From Paenibacillus sp. LHD-117 (GTDB taxonomy: Bacteria > Bacillota > Bacilli > Paenibacillales > Paenibacillaceae), in the NCBI RefSeq assembly GCF_030929555.1, contig NZ_JAVFVT010000028.1:36977-100976 (forward strand): 64,000 nucleotides of DNA. The letters run 5' to 3'. The notes beneath the pieces were generated by a model. It searched no databases. It had not been told where the DNA came from and was given only the letters and a program-made list of their open reading frames with translations. The translations under genes were made by a program, and so were the position numbers. This document shows positions 34,581 through 42,421 of the stretch, piece by piece. Numbering within the stretch: position 1 is the stretch's first letter; the number at the start of each line of letters is the position of its first letter.

Positions 34581-35249
34581 ATGATGATAAGAGGATTCGA
34601 AGAGCTGTTTGAAGCGTACCTGAACGCGCAGAAAGCACAAGCAAACCCAAGGCGTTTGGAGATGCTGGAACGGGATGTATCGGGCACGGTACGCATGTTC
34701 AAGGAAGTGCTTTGGCCGGTGTTTCGTTCGTTTGAAGGGTTTGAGCTTGAGCATGAGTTCACGAGCCCAACCGGTGTGAAAATGTACGTTGACGCATTAT
34801 ACATCCCTTACGGCTTTGCGTTCGAGTGCGAAGGTTTCAGCGTGCATGCCGAGACGATTACAAGAGAACGTTTCAACTTCGAGAAAAGCCGGGTTAGAAC
34901 GATGTTGCTTTCTGGATACGTGTATGTGCCGTTCACTTGGGACGAGCTGGATAAGAAGGGACAACAGTGCCGGAGCTGCCTTCATGAGTTATTGGGGAAA
35001 TACAAAGATACACATTCTATGCGGGCTGATCTCTCTATTTACGAAAGAGAAGTGATTCGTTACGCGTTGAGTTTAAGAAGACCCGTCGGAACATTGGATT
35101 TATGCGAATGTTTAGGGAAGAAGAAGGATTTTGTTTATCGAGTAATCGACTCACTTATTTCGAAAGGATTGCTTCAGTCAATAAATAGTAGAACTAAGCG
35201 CTATCGAACTTACACCGTCGTTAATAATGGGTCTGATTATATTCGCTGA
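34581..35249 (+). CDS. Unknown protein: possible nuclease-like domain plus winged helix
   Basis: A 222-residue protein. The middle 'DALYIPYGFAFECEGF' followed by 'RFNFEKSRVRTMLLSGYVYVPFTWDEL' has a D...ExEG...R..R...L..G pattern reminiscent of DUF559/Vsr-like nuclease folds. The C-terminal 70 residues (YEREVIRYALSLRRPVGTLDL, then 'KKKDFVYRVIDSLISKGLL') look like a winged helix. Both assignments are inference. Its codons are more A/T-rich than the neighbouring genes, suggesting acquisition. An exact 50-bp-period palindromic array begins 44 bases after its stop. RBS CTGGGAGGC precedes ATG 34581. Confidence 0.6.
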   Translation: MMIRGFEELFEAYLNAQKAQANPRRLEMLERDVSGTVRMFKEVLWPVFRSFEGFELEHEFTSPTGVKMYVDALYIPYGFAFECEGFSVHAETITRERFNFEKSRVRTMLLSGYVYVPFTWDELDKKGQQCRSCLHELLGKYKDTHSMRADLSIYEREVIRYALSLRRPVGTLDLCECLGKKKDFVYRVIDSLISKGLLQSINSRTKRYRTYTVVNNGSDYIR

Positions 35250-35293
35250 TGACAAATTTGCTAAAAGAAATACTCAGGTAGAGAGACGATCTT

Positions 35294-35666
35294 CTAGGAC
35301 GCTGATAACGTCTAAGCCATGCTGATATGTGTATTTGAGGACACTAAGACGTTGTAAACGTCTTAGAAGCGCCGATGAAGTGAGTGTAAGGTTCTAAGAC
35401 GCTGTGAACGTCTAAGCCATGCTGATATGTGTATTTGAGGGCTCTAAGACGTTGTCAACGTCTTAGAAGCGCCGGTGTAGTAAGTGTGAGGCACTAAGAC
35501 GTTGTCAACGTCTAAGCCAAGCTGATATGTGTATTTGAGGACTCTAAGACGTTGACAACGTCTTAGTAGCGCCGGTGTAGTAAGTGTGAGGTTCTAAGAC
35601 GCTGTGAACGTCTAAGCCATGCTGATATGTGTATTTGAGGATACTAAGACGTTGTCAACGTCTTAG
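35294..35666. repeat. Eight-unit palindromic array with exact 50-bp period
   Basis: Units start at 35294, 35344, 35394, 35444, 35494, 35544, 35594 and 35644. Odd units begin CTAAGACGCTGTGAACGTC and carry a CCATGCTGATATGTGTATT spacer. Even units begin with the 23-bp palindrome CTAAGACGTTG-N-CAACGTCTTAG and carry AAGCGCCGGTGTAGTAAGTG. It is thus a 100-bp unit repeated four times. Neither 50 nor 100 is a multiple of 3 and no ORF spans it. The following bases to 35774 show nothing recognised. Confidence 0.93.
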
Positions 35667-35774
35667 CAGTCAGCGGTGCGTAAGCGTAGTTGTTTGAGCG
35701 TTAAGACACCTGCGAAGATAAAGAGCATCTACTCACCAACTAGTATTTCCCCACAGCAACTATGCACAGACGCG

Positions 35775-35797
35775 GGCGCGCTAGAACCTAGCGCGCC
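35775..35797 (-). terminator. GC-rich hairpin after the MFS gene
   Basis: A perfect 10-bp stem GGCGCGCTAG/CTAGCGCGCC with a 3-base loop, 18 bases beyond the stop of the minus-strand transporter. No T-tract. Confidence 0.55.
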
Positions 35798-35814
35798 GCC
35801 GCGACCGCTTCCCC

Positions 35815-37002
35815 CTACCGATTCTGCTGCCCAAGCCAGTGGTACAGCAGGAAGCCTGCCGCAGCTGCGCCGCCGATGAAGGTCGCGGCATGGTAGAAGG
35901 CGACGCGGCCGAGCTGTTCGTAGACGACGCCGCCGATGACGCCGCTGATCAGGCCGGCGGCGCCGGTCCAGATAATCGTGTAGACCGCTTGTCCGGAGGA
36001 GCGGTATTCGTCCGGGATGAGGAACGAGATATACCTCAGCGCGGTCGAAAAGTAGATGCCGAACGAGATGCTATGCATCGCTTGCGTCGCGATAAACCAG
36101 TGCGGATCCGTAATCTCGCTCATCAGCCATAGGCGCAAGCCGTACATCAGCGACGCGAATGCAAGCAGCGGCAGCTCCCGAAGCTTGTGGCCGTATTTGC
36201 CCAGCAGGAACAAGATTGGAATTTCACTTGTAGCCGAGACGAGCAGCGCAAGTCCGACCAATGTGTCGCTTGCGCCCAGCTGTCTCATGGTGACGGCAAG
36301 GAATCCTTCGTACATCCGGTGCGAGACGGAAACCATCAGAATAAGCAAGAAAAATATCATGACATGGCGCTGGCCTAGCAGCTTGAAAAAGCCGGAAAAC
36401 TCGATTTTGCGCGCTTTGCTCTGGTAATCCTTGATAAACAAGCTGAGGAACAGCGATACCGATATCGTTCCGAGAGCGACGGCAATCGTCCAATCCGAGC
36501 CGATTGCTTTGAGCAGCAGGCCAAGCAGATAGGCGCTGAGGGCGAACCCGAGTGAGCCGAATATTCGAATGAGCGCGTAAGGAGTGCCTGTATGTTGGCT
36601 GGATAATAGAATGAGACTGTCGCTCAACGGATTGATCGGCGTCTGAAAAAAATAAAACAACGTCATGACGATCGTGATCAACACGACGTTCTCGAGCGGG
36701 AACAATATGCTGACCATGATCAATTGCCCGAACAGCAAGGCGATGAGCAGCTTTCGGATCGTTCGGTATTTGTCGCTGGCCAGTCCCGTAATAATATTCG
36801 CGAAGATCGAGACGAACAATCCTGCGGAATAAATGACGCCGATCTGGCTCTCCGAGAAACCTTTGGTCATAAAATACAAGGGGATAAAGGACACGACGAG
36901 CGCTTGGGTGGAAAAGGTCGAGAAGTTAAATGCCCGCAGCGCCAACGTTTCTTGTTTGGCCGTGGAAGAGAGCGCTCTTCCCGTGGTGACTGTATCGTTC
37001 AT
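35815..37002 (-). CDS. MFS transporter (LacY/nucleoside-symporter-like)
   Basis: A 395-residue 12-TM transporter. 'ASDKYRTIRKLLIALLFGQ' is the loop 2-3 motif, and 'FYFFQTPINPLSDSLIL' with 'IRIFGSLGFALSAYLLG' is typical of the MFS_1-like/LacY-type branch that moves sugars, nucleosides or aromatic acids by proton symport. ATG 37002 is chosen; ATG 37032 is in frame and possible. Substrate unknown. Single gene. Confidence 0.87.
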   Translation of the reverse strand: MNDTVTTGRALSSTAKQETLALRAFNFSTFSTQALVVSFIPLYFMTKGFSESQIGVIYSAGLFVSIFANIITGLASDKYRTIRKLLIALLFGQLIMVSILFPLENVVLITIVMTLFYFFQTPINPLSDSLILLSSQHTGTPYALIRIFGSLGFALSAYLLGLLLKAIGSDWTIAVALGTISVSLFLSLFIKDYQSKARKIEFSGFFKLLGQRHVMIFFLLILMVSVSHRMYEGFLAVTMRQLGASDTLVGLALLVSATSEIPILFLLGKYGHKLRELPLLAFASLMYGLRLWLMSEITDPHWFIATQAMHSISFGIYFSTALRYISFLIPDEYRSSGQAVYTIIWTGAAGLISGVIGGVVYEQLGRVAFYHAATFIGGAAAAGFLLYHWLGQQNR

Positions 37003-37239
37003 AGCAGCAGATTCACTCCATCTCTTTATCATGTGCAAAACGTTTGTCGCCGTCCTATCGCGGCCATAGTTAACGTTTCACGCCGAATTCCAATATCTAT
37101 TGAAGGATTATTTTATAGGCTTGGAATTTTACAAAATCTACGTGTTTCAGTATAGCATGCTTTCTGCCGAAGATGCTGTCTCTTATTTGTCGCTGGATTA
37201 TTACCCTCCGAAATGGTACATTATTGATTGGAGGTTGCA

Positions 37240-37551
37240 ATGGACATATTCCAATGGAACGATAGGCTTCGCCTACATATCCCGGCATTGACGAAGGATT
37301 GGGAGCGATATTCGCTGGACGATCGAGTGGCGATCATTGCAAGATGGGAGCTCATTCGAGGTTCGATCCCCGATCGCGTGAAGGAGTTCGAGGCCGCCAT
37401 CAACCGTATTCAAGCCGAATTGAACGAGGAAGACAGCTTCGAGCGCTCCTGTGCGCTCACTTATGAGATTGCGGATTTCGCAAGTCGAATCAACGATCTG
37501 CAAATTTGGTACAGAAGAGATCAGGACGTAGAGTCGCGCCGGCATACATGA
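37240..37551 (+). CDS. Hypothetical protein upstream of the YtpB-like gene
   Basis: A 103-residue soluble helical protein starting MDIFQWNDRLRLHIPALTKD. ATG 37240 follows TTGGAGGTTG at correct spacing. The second half (INRIQAELNEEDSFERSCALTYEIADFASRINDLQ) is predicted coiled. It lies 27 bases ahead of the terpene synthase-like gene, so probably cotranscribed with it. No family recognised. Confidence 0.68.
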   Translation: MDIFQWNDRLRLHIPALTKDWERYSLDDRVAIIARWELIRGSIPDRVKEFEAAINRIQAELNEEDSFERSCALTYEIADFASRINDLQIWYRRDQDVESRRHT

Positions 37552-37578
37552 CATGATTTCTCGCAAGGGAGGTGCGCC

Positions 37579-38661
37579 ATGAGATTAACGACGCTATCAG
37601 GAAGGCGAGCGCCTCAAGGTCCTATTAAGCTGATGCATCGCGTCTATAAATACGTATTGCCCGAAGTGGAAGCCGAACTTGGCAAGCTAAGAGAATTGGC
37701 GGAACGAATACCTGACGACGAGCTGCGGACGCAGGCCTTGAACAGCATGGAAGACAAAAAGTTTCATTGCCAGGGAGGCGGCGTATACGCCGCGGCTAAC
37801 CTGGAATACCGTCATGTATTGATTCCGCTTATTGTCGCGCTTCAGACGATCAGCGATTACCTGGACAACCTATGCGACCGCAGCACTTCGCTTGACCCCG
37901 AGGACTTCCGGTTGCTGCATCAATCCATGCTGGACGCCGTCAATCCGCATGCTAGGCTTCGCAATTATTACGAGCTTCGCAGCGAGAGCGACGACGGAGG
38001 CTACTTGCATCATCTCGTGAAAACATGCCAAACCTGCGTTGCCCAGCTTCCGTCATACGGCAGCGTGCAGAAGCATGTGGAAGAGCTCGTTGCGCTGTAC
38101 GGCGACCTGCAGGTGTACAAGCATATCCGGAAAGACCAGCGCGAAAGCCATTTGCTTGCCTGGTGGGAGAAACATAGCAGCAGGTACCCGAACCTCAAAT
38201 GGAATGAATTTGCCGCGGCGACAGGTTCCACGCTGGGCATGTTTATGTTGTTTTTGGCCGCGTCGGAAACAAAGTTGTCGGCCAAGGATGCGGAGACGAT
38301 CCGCCATATTTATTTCCCGCATGTATGCGGCCTTCATATCTTGCTTGATTATCTGATCGACCAGGAAGAGGACCTCATAGGCGGTGATCTTAATTTCTGC
38401 AATTACTACGAGAACAAAAATCTGCTTGTCGAGCGTATCGGAACGATCGTTATCCGCGCGAGGGAAGACGTCAAGTCGCTCCCGGCCTCCAGGTTCCACC
38501 GTCTCATTATCGAAGGTTTATTGGCCTTGTATTTGACGGACCCGAAGGTTCGTCTTCAAGCCGAAGTGCGCGAAGTATCGAAACGATTGATGAAGAATAG
38601 CCCGCTTACGCGACTGTTTTTTATGGTCAACAGCAATTGGATACGGAGACAGCAGGTTTAA
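37579..38661 (+). CDS. ytpB: YtpB-like large terpene synthase (tetraprenyl-beta-curcumene synthase family)
   Basis: A 360-residue all-helical protein of DUF2600/YtpB, the Class IB terpene synthases that cyclise C35 (or C25) prenyl diphosphates in Bacillus. Acidic motifs fitting metal-diphosphate binding are DYLDNLCD at about 94-101 and HILLDYLIDQEED at about 253-265. The 'HCQGGGVYAAAN' block at about 63-74 is a YtpB signature. The product in this organism is inferred. It ends 30 bases before pfkA. Confidence 0.9.
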   Translation: MRLTTLSGRRAPQGPIKLMHRVYKYVLPEVEAELGKLRELAERIPDDELRTQALNSMEDKKFHCQGGGVYAAANLEYRHVLIPLIVALQTISDYLDNLCDRSTSLDPEDFRLLHQSMLDAVNPHARLRNYYELRSESDDGGYLHHLVKTCQTCVAQLPSYGSVQKHVEELVALYGDLQVYKHIRKDQRESHLLAWWEKHSSRYPNLKWNEFAAATGSTLGMFMLFLAASETKLSAKDAETIRHIYFPHVCGLHILLDYLIDQEEDLIGGDLNFCNYYENKNLLVERIGTIVIRAREDVKSLPASRFHRLIIEGLLALYLTDPKVRLQAEVREVSKRLMKNSPLTRLFFMVNSNWIRRQQV

Positions 38662-38691
38662 TCATTACAAAATTGTGTGGAGGAATGAACG

Positions 38692-39660
38692 ATGTCTGCA
38701 GTAAAATCGATCGCGGTATTAACAAGCGGAGGAGATTCCCAAGGGATGAACGCTGCCGTCCGGGCCGTCGTCCGGAGCGGGCTATTCCATGGTTTGAAAG
38801 TTTACGGAGTACAGAGGGGTTATCAGGGACTGTTGAATGACGATCTGCGCGAAATGGATCTTCGCAGCGTCGGCGACATTATCCAGCGCGGAGGCACGAT
38901 TCTTCAAACAGCCCGCTGCAAGGAATTTCTAACGCCGGAAGGCCAGCAACGCGGCGCGGACGTGCTGCGAGCGAGAGGCATTGACGGCCTGGTCGTGATC
39001 GGCGGCGACGGTTCTTACCAAGGCGCGAACAAGCTAAGCAAGCTGGGCATCAAGACGATGGGTTTGCCGGGAACGATCGACAACGATATTCCGTTCACGG
39101 ATGCGACGATCGGCTTCGATACGGCGGTTAGCATCGTCGTCGACGCCATCAACAAAATTCGCGACACGATGTCCTCCCATGAACGTTCGTCGATCGTCGA
39201 AGTGATGGGCCGCCATTGCGGCGACATCGCGCTCTATGCCGGTCTCGCGAGCGGCGCGGAGACGATTCTGGTACCGGAAGTGCCGTTCGACCTTGCGGAA
39301 GTTGCCGATCGGATGAAAACGAACTTCGCCAAGGGCAAACGCCACAGTATCATCGTCGTTGCGGAAGGCGCGGCGAAAGGCGAGGACGTCTCGCAAAAAA
39401 TTACCGACCTGAGCGGCATCGAAGCGCGCGTGACGGTACTCGGCCACATTCAGCGCGGCGGTACGCCTACGGCAGCCGACCGGATCTTGGCCAGCCGACT
39501 TGGCGACTTTGCCGTCAGTCAACTGATGGAAGGCAACTCGGGCAAATCCTGCGGCGTCATCAAAGGCGAGCTCGTCACGACCGACATCGATACGGTCGTC
39601 CACAGCAAGAAGCCGTTCGATATGAACATGTACGAGCTGGCGCTTAGACTATCGCAATAG
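38692..39660 (+). CDS. pfkA: ATP-dependent 6-phosphofructokinase
   Basis: A 322-residue glycolytic enzyme. ATP-binding 'LTSGGDSQGMNAAVRAVV' near residue 10 differs from the usual GGDAPG. 'VIGGDGSYQGA' keeps the Gly that marks ATP rather than pyrophosphate use, and the catalytic block 'GLPGTIDNDIPFTD' holds the base Asp. 'GHIQRGGTPTAADRILASR' is the fructose-6-phosphate/effector region. RBS GTGGAGGAA precedes ATG 38692. It may be cotranscribed with the YtpB-like gene, an unusual neighbour. Confidence 0.95.
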   Translation: MSAVKSIAVLTSGGDSQGMNAAVRAVVRSGLFHGLKVYGVQRGYQGLLNDDLREMDLRSVGDIIQRGGTILQTARCKEFLTPEGQQRGADVLRARGIDGLVVIGGDGSYQGANKLSKLGIKTMGLPGTIDNDIPFTDATIGFDTAVSIVVDAINKIRDTMSSHERSSIVEVMGRHCGDIALYAGLASGAETILVPEVPFDLAEVADRMKTNFAKGKRHSIIVVAEGAAKGEDVSQKITDLSGIEARVTVLGHIQRGGTPTAADRILASRLGDFAVSQLMEGNSGKSCGVIKGELVTTDIDTVVHSKKPFDMNMYELALRLSQ

Positions 39661-39670
39661 GCACAACCAA

Positions 39671-39719
39671 AAAACGTCTTTTCCTGCGGAGCAGTTAGCC
39701 CGCTGGGGAAAGACGTTTT
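39671..39719 (+). terminator. Terminator after pfkA
   Basis: AAAACGTCTTTTCC pairs with GGGGAAAGACGTTTT around a GC hairpin, followed by a short T-rich tail. Confidence 0.8.
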
Positions 39720-39733
39720 CGTATTTTGAGGCC

Positions 39734-39987
39734 TCATAGCGTCGATATCGATTGGCGGTACTGCATTGGCGACATTCCCATCCACCTGCGGAACTGGCGG
39801 GAGAAGTGATTGACGGAGCGGAATCCGAGCTGCTCGGCAATCGCGTATACGGTCAGGTTAGAGCCAGCAAGCAGCTCCTTGGCTTTGCTCCATTTCCGCC
39901 TCGTCAAATATTGGCAAGGGGACAGCCCGTACACTTTGGTGAAAATTTTGAAATGTTCTTTAGAGAGTGATCTATCGTTGGTTCATC
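39734..39987 (-). pseudogene. Relic of an AraC-family regulator (C-terminal half)
   Basis: The minus strand encodes 'SKEHFKIFTKVYGLSPCQYL' and then 'IAEQLGFRSVNHFSRQFRRWMG', the second half of an AraC DNA-binding domain through its final 'SPMQYR'. Going upstream, a TGA interrupts the frame and no first helix, effector domain or start codon is present. It is a decayed regulator, perhaps once linked to the sugar locus that follows. Confidence 0.8.
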
Positions 39988-40087
39988 TGAAGAAGGTGGT
40001 CACCGGCAGCAGAAGATTATGCAGAGCTTATGAAAGAAAATTGGAAGCTTAAGAAGCTTTATGCAGAGCAAGCCCTAGAGAGCAACT
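39988..40087 (+). pseudogene. Relic of an IS3-type transposase OrfA tail
   Basis: The plus strand reads 'AELMKENWKLKKLYAEQALES', matching the leucine-zipper end of IS3-family OrfA ('ELEEENRRLKKLYAE' in intact copies). It is preceded by an in-frame stop and lacks the helix-turn-helix part. Confidence 0.55.
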
Positions 40088-40284
40088 AAAAAAACGAACC
40101 CGAACTTGCGGATAAAATAGAGATTGCGTCCGACACATACATGAATCGGTATTTGTTTGAATCGGTATTTGTTCGCATCGAGCTGGTCCTTCAAGCTCCG
40201 AATGGCCGTCAACTTGCAAGTACCAATCTCACCGGTCACGCAGCCAATCGACCGCGTCATGACCATGTACTGCAGTCGGGCCAC
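40087..40284 (-). pseudogene. Relic of a transposition-type AAA ATPase
   Basis: The minus strand reads 'GCVTGEIGTCKLTAIRSLKDQLDANKYRF', a degraded form of the 'GEIGTGKSTAIRSLK' Walker A region of ExeA/TnsC-like ATPases found with IS elements. The Walker Gly and Ser are mutated to Cys and Leu and both flanks are missing. Confidence 0.6.
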
Positions 40285-40396
40285 GCACTAATTCGCACAA
40301 ATGGTTAACTTTATGACTTTTTTAACTATTGCCAGCATGCATAATGTCTCCTTAACATAAAGGAAAACAAGCCTTCTTTGGGGGAGATCCGATACG

Positions 40397-41329
40397 ATGG
40401 ATAAGCAGTTGAAGTTCAAACCGGACGGAAGCTTTACGATCGTCCAATTTACGGATTTGCATTGGCAAAACGGGGACGAGAAGGATGAACTTACGCGCGC
40501 GTTAATGGAAGAGGTGATCCGGGAGGAGAAGCCCGATCTGATTGTGTTCACCGGCGATTTAATCTATAGCGGGCATTGCGAAAATCCGGAACGATCCGTA
40601 CGCGAGGTCGTCGCGGAAGCGGTTCGCAGCGGAGTGCCTTGGGCGGCCGTTCTCGGGAATCACGACGCGGAAGCGAATGTGACGAGAGAGGAAGTGCTCG
40701 GTTACCTGCGTTCGCAGCAGGGAAGCCTTACGGGGCATACGCCCGGGGTGAGAGGCTTCGGCAATTACGCCTTGCAGGTGGCGGGGAGCGACGGCGCACT
40801 GGCAGCAGCGCTGTACTTCTTGGACAGCGGCGATTATTCCAAGCTGAAGCATGTCGACAGCTACGCTTGGATCAACCGGGATCAGATTGACTGGTATGCC
40901 GCAGAGTCCCGCCATTTCTACGAGAAGAACGGGGGAGAGACGCTGCCGGCGCTTGCCTTTTTCCATATTCCGCTTCCGGAATACGAGACAGTATGGGCGA
41001 AGGGGATATGCAGCGGGCAGAAGAATGAGAACGTATGCTGCGCGAAGATCAACTCCGGCTTATTCGCCGCTATGGTGGAGCGGGGCGACGTGATGGGAAC
41101 CTTCGTCGGCCACGACCATATTAACGATTTTTGGGGCGAGCTGTACGGAATCCGTCTAACATATGGACGAGCGTCCGGCTACAACACCTACGGCAAGGAA
41201 GGATTCCCGCGAGGGGCGCGAGTCATTCGTCTGCGTGAAGGAGAGAGGCAATTCGAATCGTGGCTGCGACTGGCGGACGGCTGCGTAGATAGGCAAGAGG
41301 CAGCACATGAAGCGGAGCTGAAGCGATAA
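40397..41329 (+). CDS. Calcineurin-like metallophosphoesterase, paralog 1
   Basis: A 310-residue cytosolic phosphoesterase with all metal motifs: DLH at 20-22, GD at 53-54, GNHD at 87-90, FHIPLPE at about 195 and GHDH at about 236-239. It resembles the purple-acid-phosphatase-like proteins found with Bacillales sugar genes; the substrate is unknown. ATG 40397 begins the conserved domain (RBS GGGGGAGA). It shares near-identical blocks with the gene at 42422 (ALYFLDSGDYS, LAFFHIPLPEY, MGTFVGHDH), so the two arose by duplication. Confidence 0.88.
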   Translation: MDKQLKFKPDGSFTIVQFTDLHWQNGDEKDELTRALMEEVIREEKPDLIVFTGDLIYSGHCENPERSVREVVAEAVRSGVPWAAVLGNHDAEANVTREEVLGYLRSQQGSLTGHTPGVRGFGNYALQVAGSDGALAAALYFLDSGDYSKLKHVDSYAWINRDQIDWYAAESRHFYEKNGGETLPALAFFHIPLPEYETVWAKGICSGQKNENVCCAKINSGLFAAMVERGDVMGTFVGHDHINDFWGELYGIRLTYGRASGYNTYGKEGFPRGARVIRLREGERQFESWLRLADGCVDRQEAAHEAELKR

Positions 41330-41351
41330 TAGATTCGGGAGGAAGTTAGGC

Positions 41352-42170
41352 ATGAAGTTGCATTTTCTGGGGACGGCTGCGGCCGAAGGATTTCCGAACG
41401 TATTTTGCAGATGCGATGCTTGCCTCGAAGCACGCAAGCTGGGCGGCAAAAATATAAGGACAAGAAGCTCCGTCATCGTCGACGACATCATCAAGTTCGA
41501 TTATTCGCCGGATTCGAGCATGCAGGCGCTTCGGGACGGCATCGATCTGGGGAAAGTCGAGCATTTGCTGTTCACGCATACGCATTGCGACCACTTTATT
41601 CCGGAGGATTTGTTCTGCCGGGTTGAGGAGTACGCCCACGGGCCGAAAGCTCCCATGAGGATATACGGCAACGACGCTGTCATTATGCGCAGCTATGCCT
41701 AGCTTGGCATTTACGGAGGAAACCGGCTCGCCTTCCAATTGGTCCGTCCTTTCCGTCCGTTTACGTTCGGGGATACGGTGGTTACTCCGCTGCCCGCCGA
41801 TCACGACCGGCACGAAACTTGTTTGCTTTATTACGTGGAGCGCGGGGGTAAGCGGCTGTTCTACGGACATGATACGGGCTGGTTCCCGGAAGGTACTTGG
41901 GAGTGGCTGAAGGACAAAAAAATTGATTTGGCCATTCTGGACTGCACACACGGCTTTACGGGCAACAACCGAAATGCCGGCCATATGAACGTCGAGACGG
42001 TGCTGGAGGTGCAAGCGCATGGCGGGAGCAAGGCGTCATCGACGCGGACAGCAAGCTGTATGTTACGCACTTTACGCATAATTCGGGCATGTTGCATAAC
42101 GATTGGGAAAGAGCTTTTGCTCCGGCGGGTATTCATGTCGCTTACGACGGGCTTGTTATTCACGTCTAAT
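41352..42170 (+). pseudogene. Broken MBL-fold metallohydrolase (PhnP-like)
   Basis: The start MKLHFLGTAAAEGFPNVFC and the zinc motif FTHTHCDHF mark a PhnP-like beta-lactamase fold. A TAG at 41700-41702 interrupts the frame, which then continues in the same frame ('LGIYGGNRLAFQLVRPFRPF', 'FYGHDTGWFPEGTWEWL'). A second lesion, a one-base change in frame near 42018-42026, separates it from the proper end 'VIDADSKLYVTHFTHNSGML' to 'AYDGLVIHV' with a TAA at 42168. Two lesions make it nonfunctional unless sequence errors are involved. Confidence 0.82.
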
Positions 42171-42239
42171 GGAAGAGGGACGAGAACAATCGGCAAGACG
42201 CAGCTCGGAGCGCGCGGTTATCGCGGTGGGGGCGGTACG

Positions 42240-42416
42240 ATAACCACTTACACGGTAAGCACGAATTTGGGAGCGGCAGCCGGCCCGGCACTGGCTTATG
42301 TCGCTTTGGGGAGCACGAACGGCATCACGACCGCATATATCGCGAGCGCCGTCTTATTCCTTATCATTGGACTTTGGTTCCGAACGGTACCGCGTTTACA
42401 AGCAGAGAGGGGATAG
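42240..42416 (+). pseudogene. C-terminal remnant of an MFS transporter
   Basis: About 58 codons reading 'YTVSTNLGAAAGPALAYVAL', then 'TTAYIASAVLFLIIGLWF', which look like the last two helices of an MFS transporter. There is no start codon or upstream domain. It ends 5 bases before the second metallophosphoesterase. Confidence 0.6.
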
Positions 42417-42421
42417 CCGCA

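Noticed and set aside
35294..35666. CRISPR array
   Set aside because: The repeats are evenly spaced, but the spacers are not unique: two spacers alternate, each copied several times, and no cas gene is present in the window.
39734..39934. Intact small AraC-type regulator
   Set aside because: Only the second half of the DNA-binding domain is present and the upstream frame is stopped.
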